Shown: piece after piece, positions 1 to 5,654 of the stretch | Numbering within the stretch: the first letter of the stretch is position 1 | How the letters are laid out: each line of letters starts with the position of its first letter | NCBI GenBank assembly: GCA_001412365.1 | Contig: LKUE01000297.1 | Span: 1 to 6,024, forward strand | Direction: 5' to 3' | Length of the DNA: 6,024 nucleotides | Source: Desulfuromonas sp. SDB | Lineage (GTDB): Bacteria > SDB-A | Position numbers and translations under genes: made by a program | The notes under the pieces: model-generated | Seen by the model: only the letters and a program-made list of their open reading frames with translations | Database searches by the model: none | Told to the model about the DNA's origin: nothing

Positions 1-968
1 GCTCCATTTTCCGCCCGGCCAGCCTTTCAATTACGCCAACGGAGGATGAAAACGGTGATCGCGCCTATACCGAGAACGAGGTCGGTCATGTCAACGGTGC
101 GCTGACTGTGGGTGGCAGCACCGTCGCATGGAACAATCTGCCCTACAAGGACGAGACCTCGACCGGCACCGTGACAAGCGACGTCCGCTGGACAACTACC
201 AACCCATACGGACAGACAGTCGAGCTGCAGCTCTTCACCGCACCCGCAGCCGAGGTACTGATTAACAAGCATGTCACTCGCATTGCGGGCTACACCAGCA
301 AGAGTGAGGTTTTCCTCCCGGTACTCTCGTTCCGGAGCCCCGCGACCAATGACCTGTACCGCGTGACCGCCCTCCTGCCGCGCTATACGAGCGAGGCGGC
401 ACGGCAGGCCGGCGAACTCGCCGTCACCGGCACCGGCACTGCGGTTACCGTGACCGGGCCCGACTATGAGGACGTGATCTACACCGGCAGCGGCACCTCT
501 ATCTTCGGTAGCTACGAAACCGATGCCGACATTGTCTACCTCCGCACGGAAGACGGCCGCATGCCGTTCGCAGATCTCTTAATCCGCGGAACGGAGCTCT
601 CGTATGACGGTGTGCCCCTCTTCTCCAACGACCTGTACGGGCAGGAAAAGCAGACGGTGACAATCACCGGCATCCCAGAGCCCTCGGCGGTCGCCGTCGA
701 CGGCCATGCGTGGGGCGACTGGTCGTACGATGCAGGACGCTCCGCACTCACGGTCCGCACCGGAGCCGGCACTCATGCCCTCACCGCCACAGCGGGCGGG
801 ACCGAACTCCGATGCGCGATCCTCGCCCCCAGAACGGCACCTGATGCCTCCGCCCGGCCTGCGGCCACGGCCGCCGGCACCACATTTCCTTCCACCCGTC
901 TGCCCGCACCAGGTGCGGCTGCCGTGCTTGTGGCCGTTCTGGTGGCACTCCTGTTCCTCCGGCGGTAG
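1..968 (+). CDS. Secreted, membrane-anchored surface protein, C-terminal part (5' end outside window)
   Basis: The reading frame is open from base 3 at the window edge to the TAG at 966-968, giving 321 residues of a longer protein. A GTG at 108 is only an internal valine codon, because the frame continues upstream with ordinary protein-like sequence. The body is rich in Thr, Gly, Ser and acidic residues and looks like extracellular beta-sandwich. It includes a stretch near window residues 178-204 (YETDADIVYLRTEDG, then GTELSYDGVPLF) that resembles the C-terminal beta domain of heparinase/alginate-lyase-like polysaccharide lyases; this is a weak resemblance by eye. A low-complexity Ala/Thr/Pro/Ser stalk follows (about residues 278-300). 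The protein then ends with LPAPG, a hydrophobic segment of about 16 residues, and a terminal Arg-Arg. This tripartite tail resembles archaeosortase substrates or a simple C-terminal anchor, but the usual PGF-CTERM core (PGFG) is not matched. Exposure on the cell surface is likely. The specific function is unknown. Confidence 0.8.
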   Translation, partial: SIFRPASLSITPTEDENGDRAYTENEVGHVNGALTVGGSTVAWNNLPYKDETSTGTVTSDVRWTTTNPYGQTVELQLFTAPAAEVLINKHVTRIAGYTSKSEVFLPVLSFRSPATNDLYRVTALLPRYTSEAARQAGELAVTGTGTAVTVTGPDYEDVIYTGSGTSIFGSYETDADIVYLRTEDGRMPFADLLIRGTELSYDGVPLFSNDLYGQEKQTVTITGIPEPSAVAVDGHAWGDWSYDAGRSALTVRTGAGTHALTATAGGTELRCAILAPRTAPDASARPAATAAGTTFPSTRLPAPGAAAVLVAVLVALLFLRR

Positions 969-997
969 AAAAACCCGGATGTGGGAGCTTCCCAACG

Positions 998-1005
998 TAT
1001 TTATG
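998..1005 (+). promoter_or_regulatory. Possible archaeal TATA box for uppP
   Basis: TATTTATG lies about 34-41 bases before the uppP start, in otherwise GC-rich sequence. With the usual archaeal spacing of about 25 bases from TATA box to transcription start, the transcript would begin near 1026-1030. That leaves a leader of only about 10 bases. No Shine-Dalgarno sequence stands out before the ATG, which fits a very short leader. This is inference from position and composition only. Confidence 0.35.
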
Positions 1006-1038
1006 GCACGGTGAGCAACCATTTCACCGGAATTTTTT

Positions 1039-1827
1039 ATGGAACTCCTGCATGCCATCATCCTCGGCGTCCTGCAGGGCATAACGGAATGGCTGCCCGT
1101 CAGCAGCGAGGGGCAGACCATGCTGTATATGCTCCACACGCTCAGGATGGATCCCGATACGGCGCTCGCCTACGCATTCTACCTCCATATAGGCTCGATG
1201 GGGGCGGTCCTGATACGGTTCCGGGCGGAGGTGGCGGATATTCTCACCAACCTCCGTGCCGATCATCTTCTCACCCGGGCGCTGGTGATCGGGACGGCGG
1301 CGACCGCCGTTACGGGAATCCCCCTGTACCTGCTGGTCAGACAGGTCTCGGTGGGCCTCTCCGGCACAACATTCACCCTTCTTATCGGGGTAGCGCTGAT
1401 CGCTACGGGGATTGTGCTCCGGCAGACCGACCGTGAGGGCGGGCGGCCACTGGATGAGATCGCGGACCGCGACATGATCCTCGCGGGCTTCGCACAGGGG
1501 TGCGCAATCATTCCCGGCATCTCCCGCTCCGGCATGACCATCGCCGCCCTGCTTGCACGTCGGATTGAGGCGCAGACGGCGCTGACACTCTCGTTTTTAA
1601 TGAGCGTACCCGCCGTGCTCGGGGCGGTCATGCTTGATTTCGAGGGAGTTTCAGGCATTCCTCCCACAACCGGTGCCGCGCTCGTGAGTGCGGCGCTGGT
1701 GACGGGGTACGTCTCCATGGACGTTCTGATCCGGTTCGCCAGCAGGATTACGTTCTGGATTTTCTGTATCGCCCTCGGCGTGGTCTCAATCGTTCTTGCG
1801 GGTGTCGCGCTCACGGGACTGCTGTAG
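1039..1827 (+). CDS. uppP: Undecaprenyl/polyprenyl-diphosphatase (UppP/BacA family)
   Basis: This integral membrane enzyme removes a phosphate from C55 or archaeal polyprenyl/dolichyl diphosphate, regenerating the lipid carrier for cell-envelope glycan assembly. The 262-residue length is normal for the family. Two signature regions are visible. The first is QGITEWLPVSSEGQ at residues 13-26, matching the E/QxxxE motif followed by PVSSxGH. The second is PGISRSGMT at 159-167, with Arg163 at the catalytic arginine position. Gln13 and Glu17 match the conserved acidic/amide pair, but the position usually held by His (His30 in E. coli BacA) is Gln26 here. About seven hydrophobic segments span the protein, as expected. 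The ATG at 1039 is chosen because it places the first motif at the usual distance from the N-terminus. The gene lies 70 bases after the surface-protein gene, has its own possible TATA box, and shares the GC-rich composition of the left side. It faces the wbqC-like gene tail to tail. Confidence 0.9.
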   Translation: MELLHAIILGVLQGITEWLPVSSEGQTMLYMLHTLRMDPDTALAYAFYLHIGSMGAVLIRFRAEVADILTNLRADHLLTRALVIGTAATAVTGIPLYLLVRQVSVGLSGTTFTLLIGVALIATGIVLRQTDREGGRPLDEIADRDMILAGFAQGCAIIPGISRSGMTIAALLARRIEAQTALTLSFLMSVPAVLGAVMLDFEGVSGIPPTTGAALVSAALVTGYVSMDVLIRFASRITFWIFCIALGVVSIVLAGVALTGLL

Positions 1828-1910
1828 CCTGCCGGGCGCTCGGAATTGACCGTGAAAAATTCCACTCATGAAAAATTAGCCGCGGAATGTGAGTGAGATT
1901 ATTAAAAGGG

Positions 1911-1960
1911 AAAGAACCAAAAAGAAATTGAAAATAAATTTTCCAAGAATCTTTTTATTT
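1911..1960. terminator. Convergent T-rich terminators between uppP and the wbqC-like gene
   Basis: The 157-base gap between the converging genes turns abruptly AT-rich. On the plus strand a T-rich tract (CTTTTTATTT, 1951-1960) could end uppP transcription. On the minus strand the A-rich stretch 1911-1940 reads as several T-runs just after the wbqC-like stop. Archaeal termination relies mainly on such T-tracts. Two small inverted repeats lie upstream (1842-1847 with 1858-1863; 1863-1868 with 1890-1895), each with 6-base arms and no directly adjoining T-run, so they are probably minor. The assignment is inferred from composition and gene orientation. Confidence 0.4.
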
Positions 1961-1984
1961 CAGAGATAATTGGAAAGGTATAAT

Positions 1985-2695
1985 TTAATTATCTTTTATA
2001 TGTGTGGACTCATTTAGGGTGTCAATACTTTTTTCCGAACCCAAATTAAACAATAAATCGATCACGCTCATGTACGGTTCGAATCCCGGCCATCTTTGTG
2101 AATATTGTTTTGATTCAAAAACAAAATATTTTAAATCAATTCCAGCATCGAAAATGCTTTTTTCTACTAAATATCCTTTTCCACCCATCCCTGAAAAATA
2201 AGTTTTACAATCACATTTCGATAAAATATCAATAATTAAATCTGTTTTTTTTAGGTTAAAATCTAAATCCATTTCGCTAGCCCGGATTATTTTTGGATGA
2301 ATGTCTAATTTATTTGCAATAAAGTTTATCATAAATTCATTGAGTTCTTGTAACATCTTATATTTTTTTTCCATATAGAGATTCTCAAAGAAGCTGCTAT
2401 TTTCATAAAAAAATTCCGATTTACTATAATTTGCAAGAATCGCATTCCAATGTTTTTTCCACCACGAATCATCTTCAGGAAGCCTAACACCATTAATTGG
2501 AGTTCCATAATATTTTCTTTCGATAGGTACTGTAATCCAGTTCCATCCATTTTTTACTCGAATTTTATTTCGATTAACAATGCCATTTTTTGGATATTCC
2601 ACATTATCAAGTACTATAAAAACATCGCATAAATTCATTTTACAGAAATATCCAATCCAAGGTAAATAATTTGGTTGATGAATTGCAACTTTCAT
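1985..2695 (-). CDS. WbqC-like family protein (surface glycan cluster)
   Basis: This protein of 236 residues belongs to the WbqC-like family, found in O-antigen and other surface-polysaccharide clusters; the biochemical role of the family is not firmly established. The hallmarks are the N-terminal HQPNYLPWIGYF (residues 6-17), VFIVLDNVEYPKNG followed by NRNKI (25-45), a central FSGMGGKGYL, and the C-terminal PYMSVIDLLFNLG. The ATG at 2695 is preferred over the GTG at 2731. It puts the conserved motif at the very N-terminus, as is usual for the family, and it is preceded by GTGATC (2699-2704), part of the archaeal Shine-Dalgarno sequence; the upstream GTG has no such site. The gene is strongly AT-rich. 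It follows the formyltransferase gene by 73 bases on the same strand, so the two may be co-transcribed, although a TATA-like sequence lies in the gap. The context suggests a step in making or attaching a modified amino sugar. Confidence 0.85.
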   Translation of the reverse strand: MKVAIHQPNYLPWIGYFCKMNLCDVFIVLDNVEYPKNGIVNRNKIRVKNGWNWITVPIERKYYGTPINGVRLPEDDSWWKKHWNAILANYSKSEFFYENSSFFENLYMEKKYKMLQELNEFMINFIANKLDIHPKIIRASEMDLDFNLKKTDLIIDILSKCDCKTYFSGMGGKGYLVEKSIFDAGIDLKYFVFESKQYSQRWPGFEPYMSVIDLLFNLGSEKSIDTLNESTHIKDN

Positions 2696-2698
2696 TTT

Positions 2699-2704
2699 GA
2701 TCAC
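2699..2704 (-). promoter_or_regulatory. Ribosome binding site deciding the start of the wbqC-like gene
   Basis: GTGATC on the minus strand, three bases before the ATG at 2695, is complementary to the region just inside the 3' end of archaeal 16S rRNA (part of AGGAGGTGATC). It supports the ATG at 2695 as the true start rather than the in-frame GTG 36 bases upstream. Confidence 0.55.
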
Positions 2705-2750
2705 GCTTGTACTATTTTTTTGCAATTTCACTAAACAGATGATAGATAAT

Positions 2751-2760
2751 ACTTTATAAT
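2751..2760 (-). promoter_or_regulatory. Possible TATA box upstream of the wbqC-like gene
   Basis: ATTATAAAGT on the minus strand lies in the 73-base gap after the formyltransferase stop, about 56 bases before the wbqC-like ATG. A start site about 25 bases downstream would give a leader of about 30-35 bases holding the GTGATC site. The whole gap is AT-rich, so chance matches are likely. Confidence 0.25.
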
Positions 2761-2768
2761 TTGCATAT

Positions 2769-3590
2769 TTAAGTCATTATGTGATTCACTCCTCTCTTAA
2801 TTGTTTTTTTAAGCATAATCAATTGATATTTCATCGCATCTTTTAATGTAGGCGTAGAGTGATAATTGGCTTTATCGGGATCATTATATATCAGAATATT
2901 TACTTCCCTTTCAATTTCATCTAGGGATTGAAGCATCAGATCTGCTGCAACATCATACCCTTTTTGTGCAAGGCTTAAAAAGTTGTCATTATTATCGACG
3001 GGAAATCTGCTTTGAGCAATAATATCACCCTGATCAACTTCTGCTGTCACAAAATGAATCGAGACACCTGTCTCTTTTTCTTGATTCAAAAGAACCCAGA
3101 AGGGCGTCAACCTTCCTCTATTCCGAGGCAATAGTGATGCATGCCTGTTTAACACGCCCTTTAGAGGTATGGAAATAAACTTTTCACTTAAGATTTCCTG
3201 TGCCTGATTGATAATTATATCAGGCTTTAAACTTTTCAGCTCTTGGATAAATGCCTCATTATTGACCGATTCTATTTCCCATGCGGGTATTCCAGCTTCC
3301 TTTGCGGTCTGGATTATTGAGGGAGACCGAATATACAGGAAAAATCGAGAAAACCTACAACGAATTTTAAAATCAATTATCAATAAAGAGACTTTGAATG
3401 AACCGATAATTCCCATAATAATGAGTAATGTAACGGCATATGCAAAATTAACTCTTTTCCCCTTCGCCTTTATTCTGTTCCCTTTTGAAGTCGCAAGACC
3501 AATGATATCATCTTTTCTTTCAGCAATGACTTTTGAGATAAAAGCATTCGTATAAACGGGCTCATCCATTGTTGTGATAAAGATCCTCAT
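2769..3590 (-). CDS. Formyltransferase family protein (probable sugar N-formyltransferase)
   Basis: This 273-residue protein carries the formyl-transferase fold shared by methionyl-tRNA and sugar N-formyltransferases, which use N10-formyl-tetrahydrofolate. The active site is intact: Asn148 and His150 in VLNRHASLLPRNRG, and Asp186 in EVDQGDIIAQ, with TGVSIHF (174-180) before it. These match the Asn-His-Asp catalytic set. The C-terminal YHSTPT (243-248) recalls a recurrent YYSWPT-type ending of glycan-cluster formyltransferases. No OB-fold tRNA-binding domain is present, so a nucleotide or lipid-linked amino sugar is a likelier acceptor than initiator tRNA. Residues about 49-72 are unusually hydrophobic for this region, with Lys/Arg-rich flanks; this could be a membrane-contacting insert. 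The ATG at 3590 overlaps the TGA of the upstream deacetylase remnant by four bases (3587-3590), a sign of former translational coupling. A weak GAAGGG (3599-3604) lies eight bases upstream of the ATG. Confidence 0.85.
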   Translation of the reverse strand: MRIFITTMDEPVYTNAFISKVIAERKDDIIGLATSKGNRIKAKGKRVNFAYAVTLLIIMGIIGSFKVSLLIIDFKIRCRFSRFFLYIRSPSIIQTAKEAGIPAWEIESVNNEAFIQELKSLKPDIIINQAQEILSEKFISIPLKGVLNRHASLLPRNRGRLTPFWVLLNQEKETGVSIHFVTAEVDQGDIIAQSRFPVDNNDNFLSLAQKGYDVAADLMLQSLDEIEREVNILIYNDPDKANYHSTPTLKDAMKYQLIMLKKTIKRGVNHIMT

Positions 3591-4449
3591 AGGTATATCC
3601 CTTCAAAGTCCCTTGCATAGTTACGAACGTAAATAAAATAAAAACCATATGATTTGCCAAGTTTTAGCAATTCTTCTATCATTTTGACAGATTTGAACCC
3701 TAAATTATGCAATTTCAGGTATGGTCTCATCTTATCTGTAAATATATATTCGATTTTGATGGCAGATCTTCTCTCCTCTCTATTCCACAACCCTTTAGCA
3801 CCAATCAGAATATCTATTTATTCATTGGGATAAAAAATAAGACTATTGGTCTGCCGGTCTGCGCCGAATTAATGAACATGACCTTCTGAAGTAGCCTGAC
3901 AGGTAAATGGAAAAATCTTCCTCGTGGTTCCAATATAGGGATGAAGAGCGCGGATATTAGGATCTTGATGACCGAGCGGCCCCTGTCAAAAATGGTAGGG
4001 TCTCACAAGACAATGGGTCATTTCAACTTCTGCTTCGAGCCGAACGTAATTGGACCCTCGAAACGCTGGTCCAAGCCGGGATAAATTATGATCTTTCCCA
4101 TGGAAAATTTCCGTGATAAATTCCCGTGGAGAAGCCTTGGATCTGTAATTCTGCTATCGCAATGATCAATGCCCTCTCAATGCATGATCACTTGTTGAAT
4201 AACTTTATCTCGAATGCATAACTCACGTGGTTTATGGGGCTTGAGTTATCCCAAGCGTGTCTTCAGGACCCCTTCTGCATTATAGAGTTCAGGTACCAGT
4301 TTCGGAGATTCTTCATTCCCTGTTCCCGGTCGATAAGATAAACTATCTAAGTACTACAGGGATTATCGGCCATTACTCATCCTTTTCTCGATTTAGTGTG
4401 GATACAGAGCGATAGCACCTTTTACAGAAAATTGAATACACATCCTCAT
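3587..4449 (-). pseudogene. Decayed polysaccharide-deacetylase-family (CE4) gene
   Basis: No intact frame exists here, but the minus strand keeps deacetylase-like sequence, in order, across three frames. 4449-4246: a start reading MRMCIQFSV, then ESPKLVPELYNAEG (stops at 4393-4395, 4363-4365, 4354-4356 and 4246-4248). 4229-4086: EIKLFNK, then ERALIIAIAELQIQGFS (stops at 4188-4190 and 4086-4088). 4101-3832: DQRFEGPITFGSKQKLK, RGRSVIKI and GRPIVLFF (stops at 4018-4020 and 4003-4005). 3838-3587: PNE, a stop at 3818-3820, IDILIGAKGLWN, then MRPYLKLHNLG and an intact C-terminus. Restoring one base between 3831 and 3832 would give FFHPNE, as in this family's C-terminal region. The last 67 codons (from 3790) are open and could be mistaken for a small gene. 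The metal-binding Asp and His residues expected near the N-terminus are not recognisable. At about 287 codons, the reconstructed length suits the family. The gene once led the operon with the formyltransferase. Identity rests on motif memory, without a database search. Confidence 0.7.
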
Positions 4450-4578
4450 TTTTCTATATGATAGCATGTAAGGAGGCAAATATTATTATTAATAAGAAGG
4501 TTGATATTATTATTTTGTAAGAACCGATCTATCCGTTGATTACTCTTATAACAAACCATTTGAAGAATTAGGAGATTT
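4450..4578. promoter_or_regulatory. Divergent AT-rich promoter region between the two glycan transcription units
   Basis: This 129-base gap separates the leftward deacetylase remnant from the rightward amidotransferase gene, so promoters for both directions should lie here. It holds TATA-like runs, including ATATTATTATT at 4480-4490 and the same 11 bases again at 4504-4514. AGGAGG at 4471-4476 on the plus strand is not followed by a usable start codon; it comes directly after an ATG-TAA start-stop at 4466-4471. A specific TATA box cannot be picked with confidence. Confidence 0.4.
4569..4574 (+). promoter_or_regulatory. Ribosome binding site of the sugar amidotransferase gene
   Basis: TAGGAG lies four bases before the ATG at 4579 and seven before the next in-frame ATG at 4582. 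The spacing slightly favours the second ATG, which would give a protein starting MIKRCSKC. The two choices differ by one methionine. Confidence 0.55.
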
Positions 4579-5649
4579 ATGATGATAAAACGGTGCAGTA
4601 AGTGTGTGGAACCAGAAAGTGCCCCGCACATTACATTTGATGAACAAGGTGTCTGCAATTATTGTAAAACACATAAAAATTTTTCTTTAAAAGGAGAAGA
4701 AGCATTAAAAACAATCTTGGATTCATGTAAACAAAAAGGAGGAAAGTACGATTGTATTGTTGCATTAAGTGGTGGACGAGATAGTAGCTATGTGCTTCTG
4801 AAGGCAGTGAAAGATTATGGGCTTAAAGTACTCGCCGTAAACTATTGCAACCCGTTTACCGATCCCCAGGCGCTTAAGAATATTGAAAATGCTGTGAAAA
4901 TTCTCGATGTTGATTTAGTATCTATTGAAGATAAAAACGATGCTCATAAAAAGACTTTTAAAAATAATGTGAAAGCCTGGTTTAAAAAACCTTCTGCCGC
5001 AACAGTAGGAATGGTTTGTATTGGATGTAAGAGCATGTGGCTGGGGATAATAAAAACAGCAAGACAATACGATATTCAATGTATTATTTCTGGAGGGAAC
5101 CGGTTCGAGGAGATTTCATTCAAGAAAGAGTTGGTTAATGTTTCCCATGATGAAGAGCGGGAAAATAAATTTAAAAAGGCATTGGTTGGTGTAATCACTG
5201 AAGTATCAAAGAATCCCGGTTTTTTCCACCCCATCTGTATTCCTACGATGATAAAAGGGTATTTATTCGCGAATGAATATTGCCCCGGTTCAAAAATACT
5301 GGGATATAACATGGATAGAATACAGCTCTTTGATTATATCCCTTGGGATGAAGATGAGGTCATTTCGAGGATTTCATCAGAATTGAAATGGGATTACCCC
5401 AAAAAATTACACTCAACCTGGCGCTTTGACTGTAGGATAGGTCATATCAGGGATTATATGTATTTAAAAACTCTCCAAATGACGGAAAGAGACGATTTAT
5501 ACGCGAAAATGGTTAGGGAGGGAGTCATTACCCGCACAGAGGCACTGGAGAGGCTGGAGATGGAGAATAAAATACACTATGATGAGATAAAGGATCTTCT
5601 TAATTCCGTCGGAATCATGGACACCTCATTTATCGAAGAATGTCTATGA
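4579..5649 (+). CDS. N-acetyl sugar amidotransferase (WbpG/PseA-like, PP-loop ATPase)
   Basis: This protein of 356 residues matches the WbpG/PseA/WbuX type, which converts an N-acetyl group of a nucleotide sugar into an acetamidino group using ATP and ammonia. It makes amidino sugars for O-antigens and glycoprotein glycans. Visible signs are two N-terminal cysteine pairs (CSKC at 6-9, CNYC at 26-29), likely metal-binding; the PP-loop SGGRDSS at 64-70; CIGC at 147-150; ISGGNR at 170-175; and KLHSTWRFDCRIGHIRDY in the C-terminal third. The enzyme is cytoplasmic, with no signal peptide or membrane segment. The length is near normal for the family and the frame is intact. In characterised systems ammonia comes from HisH- and HisF-like partners encoded alongside; none is seen here. 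The gene is AT-rich like the rest of the island and is transcribed away from the deacetylase-formyltransferase-wbqC unit. Exact substrate unknown; PP-loop relatives with other substrates cannot be excluded. Confidence 0.85.
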   Translation: MMIKRCSKCVEPESAPHITFDEQGVCNYCKTHKNFSLKGEEALKTILDSCKQKGGKYDCIVALSGGRDSSYVLLKAVKDYGLKVLAVNYCNPFTDPQALKNIENAVKILDVDLVSIEDKNDAHKKTFKNNVKAWFKKPSAATVGMVCIGCKSMWLGIIKTARQYDIQCIISGGNRFEEISFKKELVNVSHDEERENKFKKALVGVITEVSKNPGFFHPICIPTMIKGYLFANEYCPGSKILGYNMDRIQLFDYIPWDEDEVISRISSELKWDYPKKLHSTWRFDCRIGHIRDYMYLKTLQMTERDDLYAKMVREGVITRTEALERLEMENKIHYDEIKDLLNSVGIMDTSFIEECL

Positions 5650-5654
5650 GGAGG
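5649..5654 (+). promoter_or_regulatory. Orphan Shine-Dalgarno sequence after the amidotransferase gene
   Basis: AGGAGG overlaps the last base of the amidotransferase stop codon. This is where a co-translated next gene would have its ribosome binding site. No ATG, GTG or TTG begins a coding frame at a suitable distance; only ATT and ATA codons follow, and the frame from ATA at 5665 ends after 12 codons. The site is probably a leftover from a downstream gene that has been lost. Confidence 0.4.

Noticed and set aside
579-1865. Long minus-strand frames opposite the surface-protein gene and uppP
   Set aside because: They are shadows of GC-rich coding sequence, with biased composition (Arg/Gly/Ser/Pro) and no recognisable domain, and they overlap clearly functional plus-strand genes.
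1842-1895. Two short inverted repeats after uppP as intrinsic hairpin terminators
   Set aside because: The arms are only six bases, the loops are 10 and 21 bases, and no T-run follows directly. The T-tracts further on are better candidates.
3587-3790. A 67-codon minus-strand frame that could be called a small hypothetical gene
   Set aside because: Its sequence continues upstream past a stop into deacetylase-like sequence, and its first codon is an arbitrary TTG. It is the C-terminal end of the decayed deacetylase, not a separate gene.
3841-4400. A transposase remnant as the source of the degenerate sequence
   Set aside because: No transposase catalytic motif or terminal inverted repeat is visible. 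The pieces line up in order with a polysaccharide deacetylase and end at an operon-style overlap with the next gene.
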